Shown: positions 32,346 through 44,500 of the stretch, piece by piece | How the letters are laid out: every line of letters begins with the position of its first letter | Numbering within the stretch: the first letter of the stretch is position 1 | Source: Callaeas wilsoni | Lineage: Eukaryota; Chordata; Aves; Passeriformes; Callaeidae | Direction: 5' to 3' | DNA: 64,000 nt | Assembly: GCA_013398955.1 (NCBI GenBank) | Contig: VWPU01004999.1 | Coordinates: forward strand, 1-64,000 | The notes under the pieces: generated by a model | The model's database searches: none | What the model saw: only the letters and a program-made list of their open reading frames with translations | Told to the model about the DNA's origin: nothing | Program-made: the position numbers and the translations under genes

Positions 32346-34286
32346 GCTCAAACTAGAGTGGCAGGGAGAGCAGGGATAAACTGGATGCTATGAAATGGAG
32401 GAAAAGGACTTGCTCTGCAGTGCAAAATGAGGAGGCGCCAGTCTTTGATCAGAACAGAGGTCACCACCATAAAAGAAACGGAACAAACAGTCTCCGCCAG
32501 GCCACTCTGCCCATGCCAACACAAGCGGTGCTAGTAACTGCTCCATCTGATCCTGGGCTAGGGAATACGACACACAGAGATAAAATACTACGGTTGCTTT
32601 CATTAGCAAGAAACTGGACCCTTTCCAAGTCTAACAACCTGAATGGATACCTGGAATAAGGTGCAAATACACGGTATCAAAGGCAGATTTGTGATACAAT
32701 GTAGCTGAGAGTAACCGCAGCCCCAGCTCTGCGGCAGAACCCTTGGAAGCCATTTCCCACCTCACACCATGCTGGGAACGGACAGAGAAAGGGCAACTAA
32801 CAGCTCAAAGGGTAAAATCCAGCTCTGCAACCACCCTTCCCGGACCCAGGGGGGTGAATGCGGTGCATCTGGATGCCCTGGTCGGCTGCTTGTACAGCCA
32901 GAGCAATCTCAGAGGTGTTTTGTTTAAAGACAGTCACCTCTCAGATCAAATGATGAAGATCAGGTCACTTTTCCAGGCTTATCCATTGGAAAAATGACAT
33001 CCTTGTCACACCACACCACAAATCTCAGGTGGCAGGGCTGAGATTACCTATATTCCCCTACAGTTCTCTTTTCTGCCTCTTGTAATGACAACAAATAAGG
33101 CTACATAACATATCTAATGTTATATATAATTGTAACAAATAACAAATGTTTAATCTATGCTTGCACCCCTATAGAAACCAGTAAAAATCAATGTATTTGC
33201 ATTAATTTGAATGAAAAAAAAATTATAGGAGGACAAAAGTATTATTGTCACTGATCTGCCATCACACATCTCGTGCTGGTGCGGTTTGAGACTTCTGTGC
33301 AGTCACACCAGGAAGTAGGAGGTAGGTGGCTAGAGTATTCAGTTTATTCCTCCTGGATCACATCAAACTATCATCTGCAGAGATATTTATAAAGGTATTG
33401 TTCAGTTTAGACCTTGTACTTGAAGATTAGAGGTTAATCTTCTGAATTAGAATGTTAAGAGTCTGTGTCAGTTATTTCCAGATGACCTGGAAATAATGTA
33501 TTTTAACAGTGAGGCTCTTACAACCAAGGCAGTCCTTTTATAAAGAACATACAGAGGCACAAAACATCAGGATGTTTTGGTGGGATTTGAGCAACACGAA
33601 GATTTGGGGGGAACTGTGCAGACTCCATGATGAGCACCAGCTGAGGATTTATTTAAAAAGTAATGTTTGATTTCAGAGGAGCTGCAGACCTGACTGGTGC
33701 TCTCCAACATCAGCCAAGTAAGAGAACAACACCTAAGTAGTCAAATGACAACAATCTCTTTTCATTTCTGTAAAATATAACTGGAACAGGCATTGTTGGT
33801 TTGAAACACCAATTACAAAACATCCATAGTGTACCAGTGCATAGAGCCATTACTGATCTTTACAATCAGGTGTTTCTGTGGTTAAAATCATTTCTATTTC
33901 CAACAGGTCTAAAAAATAAAATGGAAAAAGCCCATTTCTCCAACGAGGAAGCCACAATTTATGTATTTAATATATTTAACTTACATTTATACTTATATTT
34001 AACATATATTTACTTTAGTTACTGCAGGACTTGGTTTGCCCCAATGGAGGCAACTGTATTAATATCCTGAGTACAGTTTGGAGATGAAAATCTGGGGTAG
34101 GGGGCCTGAGGGCTGAATCAGGGCATGATGACACATTTAAAGGGTTTCACTAAAGAAATACGGTCAAATTGACATGGGCATCTTAATGCTTGTCATTTTT
34201 AGTGATATTGTAAGAAAATTGTTGTAAAACAGGGGTTTGGAGGTTACATTTGAATGCAGAGAGCCTGGTGAGAATGAACTGTGGAA
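32346..34286. other. Intergenic DNA, no gene seen
   Basis: No exon, RNA gene or clear repeat was recognised. The sequence is AT-rich and includes a TATTTAACATATATTT-type low-complexity patch around 33960-34015. Confidence 0.5.
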
Positions 34287-34288
34287 GA

Positions 34289-34415
34289 ACACAGAATCCC
34301 GGAAACACTTAGGTTGGAAAAGACCTCCAAGACCACCGACTTCAACCTTTGACTGATCACCACGTTGTCAGCTTGACCGGAGCACTGACGGCCATGTCCA
34401 GTCGTTCCTTGAACC
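34289..34415 (-). mobile_element. CR1 LINE fragment, minus orientation
   Basis: ACAGAATCCCGGAAACACTT, AGGTTGGAAAAGACCTCCAA, GACCACCGACTTCAACC and GTTGTCAGCTTGACCGGAGC resemble the start of the copy at 31887. Only about 125 bp of the 3' end remains. Confidence 0.85.
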
Positions 34416-34464
34416 TAACTTTTAACTGGAATTCCGTGCTCTGTGGTTTCACTGACCACCACTA

Positions 34465-34534
34465 TTAGCGATACTCCACCAATTTATTTTCTGACCCTTT
34501 TAGCGACGCCCCACCAATTTCTGTTATAAGAGGC
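34465..34534 (+). repeat. Two-copy 35 bp imperfect duplication
   Basis: TTAGCGA followed by a CCACCAATTT block occurs at 34465 and again at 34500. The units diverge at several bases. They lie between the CR1 fragment and the ANKRD17 CpG island. Confidence 0.55.
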
Positions 34535-34619
34535 GTTTGGAGATTGGTTTTTAATGCATATTGCACGCACTGTAGGAGAGACCATCCCCTTTGAGTGGAA
34601 TTCTGAGTGTTGTGGGGTT

Positions 34620-35181
34620 TCAACACGGGCCTTCCCTCACGGGGGTTTCCCGCTCCGGAGGAAGCGCTGCCCCCACAGACCGCGGGGGCCCGCCGGGCCC
34701 TGACGGGATAACTCGGCACCTCTGTGCCCACAGGAGGCTCTGGAAAAAGGTTCCCGAGGGAGGCGAGGCCGAGGTACCCGTTGCCTTTACCGAGGCGGAG
34801 CGGGCTGAAGGCTGAGGGTGATGACGCAAGCGGCAGTTCCGGCGCTGGGGCGGTGACCGAGGCGGCGGCGCGGGCGGAAGGAAGGGAAGGAAGCGGGGGA
34901 AAGGGTGTCTCGCCGCCGCCGCCGCGGTCCCATTGCCGGGAACGGCGGAGGGACGCGAGGGGAGCGGGAGCGGGTGGCGCGAAGGGAGAGCGAGAGCGCG
35001 CGCAGCGCGACGGGAGCGGGAGAGGCGCGAGCGGCCGCCACAGGAAGTATCGCGAGAGTTGGCGCGGCGGCGGCGCCGGCGCTAGAGGTGACCGAGGCAG
35101 CGGCGGCCGCGGGCGCCTCCTCCTCTTTTTCCTCCTCCTCCTCCTTCTTCTCCTCCTCCTCCTTTTCCTTCCTCTCCGGCC
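34620..35181 (+). promoter_or_regulatory. ANKRD17: ANKRD17 CpG-island promoter and 5' UTR
   Basis: A sharp rise in GC and CpG content precedes the ANKRD17 start codon and continues to about 35,800. There is no TATA box. Candidate elements are TGATGACGCAAG (CREB/ATF-like, from 34819) and CAGGAAGTATCGCGAGAG (35041-35058). The latter joins an ETS-type GGAAGT to TCGCGAGA, a half of the TCTCGCGAGA element typical of ubiquitous CpG promoters. The transcription start is not determinable by eye. The last 65 bases before ATG form a long pyrimidine tract. Confidence 0.8.
35117..35178 (+). repeat. CTC-rich pyrimidine tract in ANKRD17 5' UTR
   Basis: An almost unbroken pyrimidine run built of CTC/CTT triplets ends four bases before the start codon. 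It is the approximate reverse complement of the GAG-rich tract at 35486-35545 in the same exon. Confidence 0.9.
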
Positions 35182-35550
35182 ATGGAGAAGGCGGTCGGCG
35201 CGGCGGTAGCGGTGACGGCGGAGGAGGGAGGCGGTGAGGGCGGCGGCGGCGAGGCCGGCAGCGCCACAGCAGGGCCCGGTCCCCCGGAGGGGCCGAGCGG
35301 CCCCGCCGCGCCCCTATCGCCGTGCGGGCCCGGGGCGGCCGGGCTGGTGCGGGTGTGCGACCTCCTGCTGAAGAAGAAGGCGGTGCCGGGCAAGGCGAAG
35401 CGCGGCGGGCGGGCGGCCCGACCGGCCAGCAGCAGCGAGAGCGGCGGCGGCGGCAGCGAGAGCAGCAACAACGGCAGCGACGACGAGGAAGAGGAGGAGG
35501 AGGAGGAGGAAGACGAGGAGGAGGAGGAGGAGGAAGAGGAGGTCTCCGAG
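35182..35550 (+). CDS. ANKRD17: ANKRD17 coding exon 1 (N-terminal 123 codons; gene continues beyond the window)
   Basis: ANKRD17 is a large intracellular protein with two blocks of ankyrin repeats and a C-terminal KH domain, implicated in cell-cycle and innate immune signalling. Only the first exon is here. It starts MEKA and is Gly/Ala/Pro-rich over about 50 residues. It then carries VRVCDLLLKKK (residues 56-66), which matches human ANKRD17 exactly, a basic AKRGGR patch and an SSSES serine run. An acidic tail of about 28 D/E residues ends in EVSE. In human ANKRD17 and its paralogue ANKHD1, EVSE is followed by VESFILDQ, so splicing after GAG (donor GTACGG at 35551) in phase 0 fits. The upstream GC context and start (GGCCATGG) are good. 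The glutamate tract is GAG/GAA coded and probably length-variable. The remaining exons were not found in the window. Confidence 0.95.
35486..35545 (+). repeat. GAG-rich tract encoding poly-acidic run in ANKRD17
   Basis: Imperfect (GAG)n with interspersed GAA and GAC codons encodes an almost pure Glu/Asp stretch. Triplet purity over seven-codon stretches makes slippage-driven length change likely. Confidence 0.9.
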
Positions 35551-38500
35551 GTACGGCGTGGGGGAGGCCCCGGGGGTTTCCCTTCTGATCCGGTTTCATA
35601 ATTCCAGCCCGCTGCCGGCTCCCCCCGCCCTCGGCCCTGCGGCAGAGCCGGGAAAGGGGCAGCACCTCGTGGCGGGGGCGCGTCGGGGAGCGGCCGCCGG
35701 TCCCCCTTGCTCGCCGGGGTGCGGGGCCAGTGCCTCCCGGCTTTCCTCAGGGGTCGGAGGCTCCCTGGGAGCCGCAGCCAGCGGCCGCCTTCATCCCCTG
35801 GTGTGGCTTTATCCCGAAGGGAAAGGCTCAGGAGCTGCTGCAGGTGCTCTCTGCCGCCGTGCTGTGTGCCATGTGCTATATCGCGATGGATATGGGAGCC
35901 GGGAGAGGGAGAGCCGAGCCGTGAGAATGCTGCTGGCAAGCCCGGGATGAGGCTCTGGAGATAGGCCGGAGTGCTGGCTGCGTGGCTGGAAAGGTGTTGG
36001 CGCGCCCAGTGGTGGGAATAGGTCGTCTCGGAGAGAGTGTGCAGCTAAAGCAGGTGAAGGTGCAGCCAGGCGAAGGCTGCCAGAGAGCCCAGGGTGTTGT
36101 GTGACGCTTTCTCCGAACCTGACAGCCGCCCTCATTCCATGCAATGTAGAAACAAGCCCAGGGAAGCATTAATAACTCGATTTTGTCTGGTGTTAGGATT
36201 TTCAGGTAGGTATTGTTGGAAAAGGCCGGTAAGGCTGGGAGCCACTTATTTGCATGTGCAGTCACACAGGGTTGCTCTGCTGAATGGTTTTCATTCTGTA
36301 ACCTCCCCAGCTGAACATTCGCTTCCGCTTTGTTTTTTTGAGTGTCCACAAAAAAGTCCGCTTGAAGTTTTTTAGCTTTTCTTTGAACTTGGTTTCTAAG
36401 TGGTTTGGCTTTCAAGTGATATATCTACCGTTCTGTTAGAAATTGGGCAGGAAGGAAGAGTCTGATAGGTTCAAGGAAGGGCTGGGCTAGGATGGTGATA
36501 GATTTTTCCACGGTTAAGCAGCACTCTGCATTTTATTCCAGCTGAAGTTGATACAAGAAGCATTTTATGCAGCTGTTTTAAGATAAATTGCACGCAGTCA
36601 GCATGTCTCTACAAGTCAGTACGCTGGGCATTTTGTTTCTGGGGTGCTGATTTTTAGGAAAGTCAATATCATTGTGTAGGTAGAAGTTTTTATGGCGTAA
36701 GACTTGTGGGATAACTGGTCTGCTGAACTGTGTTGTCCAGAAGTCCTACAGATGCTTGGAGAATGCTGTTGAGCAAAGGCCTTTGGGATTTGCTGCGGTG
36801 GAAGGATGGAGGCCCCGGAGTGACTTCAATGTATCGGTTGATAAGCCCCGAGATCAGTTGCGCGTGATGGAAACATTCAACAGAATTTGTGTCAAGCGAG
36901 AGCTGCCTGCCGGCGAAGTCACAGGCAGGTTTTATTTAGTGGTCCACAGCCATTCTTCCCAGTGGCTTCTTACGCTGGGAGCTTTCAGGTGGAATCGTGT
37001 GTGCGGCAGGACAAGAAGGGCAGAGACAGCTGAGGAGTACGGGTAGCTGTTGAGGAAACCCCTGGATGAGGTGAGCCTCTGCATGCTTGCTCTGCCTTCA
37101 GAGCCATAGGCACCTCGTTCACATGCTTTGAGACCTGCAGAGAGGAAAGAATGCCAATGATCATTAAATATCATGAGGCAGCAGAATACTTCACTTTTTT
37201 TTTTTTTTTGGACAGAGTGACATGTGCTGTAGATACTGATATAGGCAGTTTGTGAAGGCAGTTTGGGCATCTGGAAGCTTCCCTGATGGTATCATCTTAT
37301 ACTAAGTGAAAGCTTTCCCAGGCTGGGTGGTCTGGGATTAAATATTAAGCAGGGCTAAGTAAGCAAGGGAATAACACTGAGATGATGAAAGTCAGGCTTC
37401 ACAACAAAATACATACCACATGCTTCATTTGTAATCGTTCTTGATCATGCAGGTTGCTTGCAAAAATCTGTTCTAGTCTTTCTCCTAGTTACTTCAGGAT
37501 AAAATGATGCAGTTTGTAGAATATGCACAGCTGAAATCACAGTTTTTAGGAATGCAAACATGAGGATGGCCTGATTAATGGAGCAGAGCATCCAGCTTGA
37601 ATGTTGTTCCCAGCAGCTCCTGGGGAGTAAACGTGTTTTGAGTGTTCTCAGTGAAAGGGAGGTTTCCTTGTCTGAACGGACCCTGATGGTTAGTTTTGGC
37701 TTTTGGAAGCTTAAAAAAAAATCCCACTGTAGAAACAAGGGGCTTTTTAGTTGTTTAAGGGTTAAAATTTCTTTTCATTTCACATTTTCTTGAGTTGTGC
37801 CCAGCTCTGCAGTTGGATTGTGGTCTTCTGACCACGGGCAGCCTGGAAGACACGTAAAATGAAAAACACAAAGAAATCTAAGTTGCTGGTTTTGCTGGAA
37901 ATGGAAACTACTGAGGGAATGCTGCAGAAGCTGATGTTCCCTCCCAACCATTCCCTTCATTATCTCTGTAAACTTAAGATAGTTTGTCTTAGGCTATTTT
38001 TTGCCCTTCCCATGCTTAATACATTAAGACTTCTCTAATCTCTGAAGCAAAGTGCGTCTTGATTTGACTGCTAATGAGACAGCTTCTAAAAATCAGGAGT
38101 ACAGTAGCAACAAGTCCAAGGAGTTCTAAAGGGAAACCTGGCACATCCTGAGTCACAGAAACCCCAGGAGTAAAAAGATGTTGTTCAGCTTAGTTGTTGC
38201 TGAGCCGATGGAAGGGAATAAACAGTTGTAATCAGCTGTCTTCGTCTCTGTGTCTAAACTCCATCAGATCTCAGTGTGGAAACACAGGTGCTGTGGAGAG
38301 CTTTGGGAGAAGTTTAATGGAGATTTCATACCAACAACTGAATGAGCTCCCGCTACACTGTTCATGGCAACCTCCGAGGGTGATGCTTTAAATTGCAGCA
38401 AATTACTGCAAAACCCCAAGACTTTAGGTAGTGGGGTCCAGCGTTGTCTGTAAATGGTAAATTGCCTTTTCCCTAAAAACAGTTGTTAAAAAATGGCGAC

Positions 38501-41500
38501 TTTTCTCAGTATATGGGAAGAAGAATCTTAAGATATGGGAAGAATGACAGTAGGAGTTACAGAGCAGGGGAGGTCAGCTTGCAGGTTCCTTGAAAGTGTT
38601 CTTGTACGTACAAATTTTGTTCAACGCCTCAATTCATAGTGAAATAGTGTAGAAAATGAGCAGGTCCTCGTAGCAAGTTGCTGCTTAGAAACCTGATGTC
38701 CACAGTGCGTTAGGGCTTCTCTTATTTAACACCGAAAAGTTCAGTTGTGTAAATAAAATTGTTTACAAGCTTATTTCAAGTCTTTCAACTTGGAGGATGT
38801 TTGCTGCTGGCAGTGAAATTTATAATTGGCCCTTATATCCGTCTTAGTTTGTAAGTTACATTTTGTCTGTAAATCTTGTGATGATCCAAGATGCAGATCC
38901 ATCTTGGATTTGTGTTATTTCTTACCTTTTCTGTTACTGGATTCTTAACCTGCTCTGCAAATTAGCCTTCCAGAATATAATCCTCAGTTAACTATACCTG
39001 AAAGTGCTGCCCTATGCAAAGGATGCTCTTTTTTTGAGATGTTTTGGCTGTTTTTAAGCATTCTTGGTTCACTTGGGCCTCCTGTAAGTAAAAGTTCATT
39101 TTTGTTTTTTCAGCTGCAATTGAAATAGTAATTCAACTGAGCTAGTAAGATGAAGTAAGTAGAACAACAAAACACTACCAGTCCTCTAAAATTTCTTCAT
39201 GCAGAAGAAGCTACTCTGAATTCCTTGGATTCAGATTTTAGGCGTTAATCTGAAAACTTGGGCGTCCTGGTGTGGTTTCAAGAGTATCACATGCACACGG
39301 TTGTAATATTTAAATTGGAAAAGGCTTGAAGAGCTTAAGTGTTCAAATGAGCTGATTGGAAACACAGAATTTATTTTATAAATCTGTTTCCTTTTTTTAA
39401 CCCTAACAGCCTTTATCAGAATCCTGGAATAAGGCCTTTGGATTCTGCAGGGCCGCTCTGTGTGGCTTGACCACTGTGTGATGGGTTCCTTTCATCGCCA
39501 TTACTTTTGTGTCCTTGGGTCCTCACAGAGGTGACTGAACATGCAACTAATGGAGCCCTGTCCTCGGGAGTGTGTGACATCCCGAGGTGCAGTTCACTCT
39601 CAGGTTCTGCTGCATTGTTTATCTTCTAATTATTTTTTTTCTGTCCGTTTCAACTGTGTTTTGCATGTACCGCTTTGTTTCTTCCCTTCAAAAGGGGAAA
39701 TAAGAGAGAAATACCTTAGGGTGGTTCTCAAAAATCCCCACAATCTCAGGGCTGATTCCAGGGCTATTGGTAGGGGAATCCCACAAACAGTTTTCACAGT
39801 AGTGAAATCTGCTGTAGTTGACCCCAGGAAGCATTAGCCAAAACTGTTTAACATCCCTTCCTTACTGTTCCTAAACGAGGTTCCAGCAAAATCAGTTTGG
39901 TTAGACCTAATGCTTTTTTTAAAAAAAATTCTTAAATATTACTGGGTTTTTTGCGTGCTTTATTCAATTCAAGTAATCAGTGAATATCTGGGTTGAAAAA
40001 GAAACCTCCCACCATAAAGTGACCACTGCAGAAGGTGGAGTTCAATATTGGCGGCACCATGTGAATTCGTTTACTTCCTTAGATATTTCTTCAGGAAATG
40101 TCCTTATAAACATAATTCCCATGTGCAGGCTGCAGCCAAACACCCCACATTTTAAGCCAGTAATTCAGTTGTGTAAAGAGAATGGTTTCTCTGTAAGAGA
40201 GTTAGTTGAGACAATTTCCTCATCTGTCAAGGTGGAAGGCAAATGGGATTATGTGTGTTTGTTTTTTTCTCCTCTGTCTGAGTTTTAAAACCAAAACTGT
40301 TGGTGCTTATTTAGGATGTAGCTGATTTGCAATTGGATATAGGAATTGAAAAATCAATGCTGCAGATCCAAGATAAGTAAGAAGCCTTTGTTTTGGGGAT
40401 TAAGGGAACAAGCCCTTTTAACTTGGTGTTAAATAAAAATTGCCTAAATTTGCTATTAGTGTCTTCAGGCCATCTGAGCAGAATCCATGGCTGCCTTGGT
40501 AGACACTGTGTTTTTTTCTGAAACGCTGTGCTTCTGGTTTCTTGATGGCGTGGCCTTGTAGGTGACTCAAGTGAAATGACATTCTGAAGATGTGCTGTGT
40601 CTGTAGAGCTTCTGCACCTGTATGGGACTCCTTTTGTCGTGTCCATAACTTTTGATCTGTTGAGAAAGAAAACCATTGGTGAGGAAGGACTAATGCTGGC
40701 AAATGGTTTGGGTAAGGTCATTTAGCTAGCATGTGTACTTAGGGAAAAAGTCTTCCTGCACATGAAGGTGCCTTTACCAGTGAATATCAGTATGTCTTGG
40801 TGTTAGTGTGGGAATTCTGGTGACATCCATCCAGTCATTGTGCACTGTCCACAGGAATTCTGGAGAAAAAAAATCCATTGTTGACCAATGAAGGGCAGCA
40901 TTTCCTCCCTGTTTCCACTAAGCAGTGCTTTGTGTTAATCGGTACTGGCAGAGGGTGTCTCAGTATTCCAGATGTTTTCCAGCCAGGTTGTCCCCCACAT
41001 GCCATCCTAAGCTCATGACTGTGCGACGAGCTAAAGCCACGTGGAGGTATTACTTAACTGTTGTGTCACCTTCTTTTCACATGAGGCAGTAGTCGTACAC
41101 CAGGCTAAAAACCAGCCACAAATCCAAGCATGTCTTTAACACATCCTTGTTTGTGCTTGCAGTATTTTCTTTTAGGCTGGATGTTGTCATTAGCCTGATT
41201 TTGTTGGTGTCACCCAAGGCAGTTTTTGACAAATTGAAATTACTGGTGTTTGTCGTACAGGAGTCACTCCTCTTCTGTATTTTACCTGCATCCTCAAATT
41301 CCAGTAGTATAATGGTATATTCTAGGAAATGAGCTGAAGTAAACCTCGATTTTACGTTTTTCCCTGCTCCACCCCAATAGCTTATGTGGTATTAATCATC
41401 AAGAGTGGATATTGTGTCCAAATAAGCAGCTGCTCAGAGCTAGAAAGATGTTGGAACATTAAGAAATATGATGAAATATTGCTATTTAGAATATCAGATT

Positions 41501-44500
41501 GGGGTTTTGGCTTCCCTTCTCCTTAAGTTCAACTTGAAACAATCAAAAAGGGTCTAGATTCTTTATTTTTTAGGCTAAAACTGAAGACGTCTTGCACACA
41601 GTAATATAAGTTCAAACTGCTGCTAAGGGGGCTGCCTTGTATTTGGTCTCAGGTTAGCTTTCCCTTGCGCTGATGTGCAAGGAATGGTTGTTGCTGAGTC
41701 TGTACATCTGTCCAGCTGTGCAGGAGCAGTTTTGGGGACTACAAGCCCAGCAGAAGGGGAGTATCTGAAACCCCCTCTCGGGCAGGGAATGATTCAGAGC
41801 TAAGAGGAGGAAGGTCGCTCTTATCCTCCCAGCTGTACCTCCCTGTTCTTCCCACACACAAGAAAAAAACGAAATACTCGAAGGAGAAGCTGGAACTCCC
41901 TTGCGCATCTGTGTCTGGCAGGTGACTCACGTGTTTTCCTGTCCTGGAGCTTTCCCATTTCCAAACTTCAGGTATTCTTGCCTTTTGTTCAGTCTTGTCC
42001 TGAAATGCTTTGCCAGTGGAATTTTCCTCTTGATACTGTTCTGCAGGTGCGAATTGTTCTCCTCCACAGAATGGGGAACAATGCTTTAATGAAGCTGAAA
42101 TTTTCAAGTCATGATGTGACTTAGTTTTTTTTCCTCAAGTGCTCAGTGCCGTTCAGCCCCTGCATCAGCGTGGGTACTAATCCCACTGAAGCTGGGGGAG
42201 TTGGGCTTGGAGGAAGGGGAAAAAAAAAAAAAAAAAGGCATTCAGTGCTCCTCCCAGCCACTTGGGAAATTATGTCGTTGAAAAAAAACCTCAGCAAGAG
42301 AAAAAACACGTTTCCAGTTGATCAGTTCCTGGATCCAGTTTGTCAGGCGCAAGAGCTTGTGCTGACACAGCGAAGAGCAGGAACTCAGGCAGGGAGGAGG
42401 TTGAGCACTGCCTCTTTCGGTGGGATAATTCATTTAAATCCTTGTCATAGAAAACACTTGCATTGTTTCTGAGGACTCCAGTTGTTAAGAATGGTACAGA
42501 TCAGTGAGAATTTTTGTCTTCAAGGGCAAACTAGTCCTCTTGACCCTTCCTCTGGATCTTCTGTTTGGAAGTGGCTGGAACAGATAAATCACACTGAATT
42601 TTTTGTTTTTAATGTAGTTTGAAAACTTAGAGCTTCTTCAGATAAGATCAGCACTGACTTTTGTCTCTGGTATTTGTTCAAGTTCTTGAAAGCAGTGTAT
42701 TAAGGATAGGGAGAAAGAGAGGAATTAAGCAGGATTTCATTAAAATACTGCAGCATTTTGGTTTGTCACCATCACTTTTGTGTCATTTAGTGCAGTGCAG
42801 CAAAGGAGTCACTTTGGAACTGACTAAAAAAGTCACAAAGCACAATCGTGATCGTAATCATAACACAAAAAACCAAGCTGGCTTAAAGAAAAAAAGCGCT
42901 TTGAATGTTATAATCTGCTCCATGGATGAACATATGCCTTCTGTCCATCTCCATCACTAACAGAAGTGAAAGTTGGCATAACAGCATGCTGGTATTTTTG
43001 TGGAGAATCAGCTTGATCAAGGAACTCCTCAGGGATAAATATAGTGGCCAACTTTCTGTGCTAAACTTCAGAAAAGCGCTTTTCTGGAGCTTGCATGAGG
43101 GGAAAATGTCTACAGTTCTGTGTAAAATCACTCTCTAGATGCACTTGTGTCTTAGAGTTAAGAAAATTTCCTAGTGCCTTTAAGCTGAGGTGGGTTTTAG
43201 AAACATGCTAGTACCTGCACCACAGCTGGGTTCTGCAGAAATACTTGGGATAGAGAATGGCACAGAGTGATGGGTTGACTTAACAGCTTTCCTCTGCCCA
43301 GGGTGGGGAATCTCTCCCCCTGTGCCCTCTGTAGCTGAGCACTGGTGGAACAGCTGTGCCAAGGGCTGTGTTTGTTATGAAAGTTGATATGGGTGCTAAT
43401 TCCTGCTGTGCTTTGGAAGAGCTGTGGGCTGTTGTGTCCCAGCACCATTTAGTTACGTCAGAGTACGGCCGAAACCTCGGTTAGGCCTTGAAAAATCTTA
43501 CAATAATAATAATTTACTGGTTTTGAAGAAGTGTGTGAAGTAGTGGCACCTAATAAGCACTTCCTTGAGTGAATTAGATTTGAGGTAGGGTTACCAGTAG
43601 AACTCTCGATTAACTTTATTTTAAAAAAAAAAAATTTAAAAAATTGCCAAAATGTTTTCAAGAAAGGCAGATGTCTTCGATGGTGGCTTTAATTGTAATC
43701 CGGAATTGACTGTTACAGAATATGCAGCCTTTCCAAAACCCATTGGAATACTTATTAATAGAAATAACTCAAGCAGTTGATTTCGTAACAGAAGTATTGT
43801 ACACCCAGTTCAGAAGATACTTAATTTTTTAAAAAGCTTTTTGTCAACTTCCCCAGCCTTTATTAAACTTGGTCATAGTAAAATAATTCTGTCAGGCTCT
43901 TTGTGTATGATGTAATTTAAATGTGGTGGAGGGGAATAGGTTCTGCTGTGGGAGGGGTGTGTTGGGTTGACAGGGAGCCTCAGCTCGCCTCCTAGGGCAG
44001 TGAGGGGTTTAGCCATGCTGTTGAGGAGGGTTTAAGATTTTTTTCGTTTGGACTCTCAAATGCCTTTTGGGTTAGCCCTGGGCTAAAATCAGGCTCTTGC
44101 TGCGAGCACATCTTGAATTAAGGGCAAATGTTTGCGAGTTAAATGTTTTATCTTCTGGTAGTCTGAGATGAACCGAACCTGTGATTTTATTTCTGAAGGC
44201 CCAACAAAGAAGAGATGGTGAACAGGAGGTATTGAACTCCAGTCTTCACCTAGAAGTGTTTCCATCTGGCAGCTGGTCCAACTACTCTGGTAGTAAATGC
44301 TGGGAATTGTGCTGTGTGGTCCCCAGTCTGTCTTGATCTTCCAGGTAACCTCAGATGAAAAAGGAAATGAACAACCATATTGAATGAAAATAGAGATCAC
44401 ATTAGTATTTAATTTTTTATTCAGTTTATATATTTTTCCTTTTTCAGCCTTATCCAACAGCTTGCTCTGTTAAATTCCAGGCTCGATATTGCTGTCAATG

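Noticed and set aside
34787..35939. Minus-strand frames of 292 and 285 codons opposite ANKRD17 exon 1
   Set aside because: They are antisense shadows of the GAG and GC-rich coding sequence, giving poly-Ser and poly-Pro strings.
36756..37046. 96-codon plus-strand open frame inside ANKRD17 intron 1
   Set aside because: No homology recognised, no acceptor/donor context, and no continuity with ANKRD17 protein.
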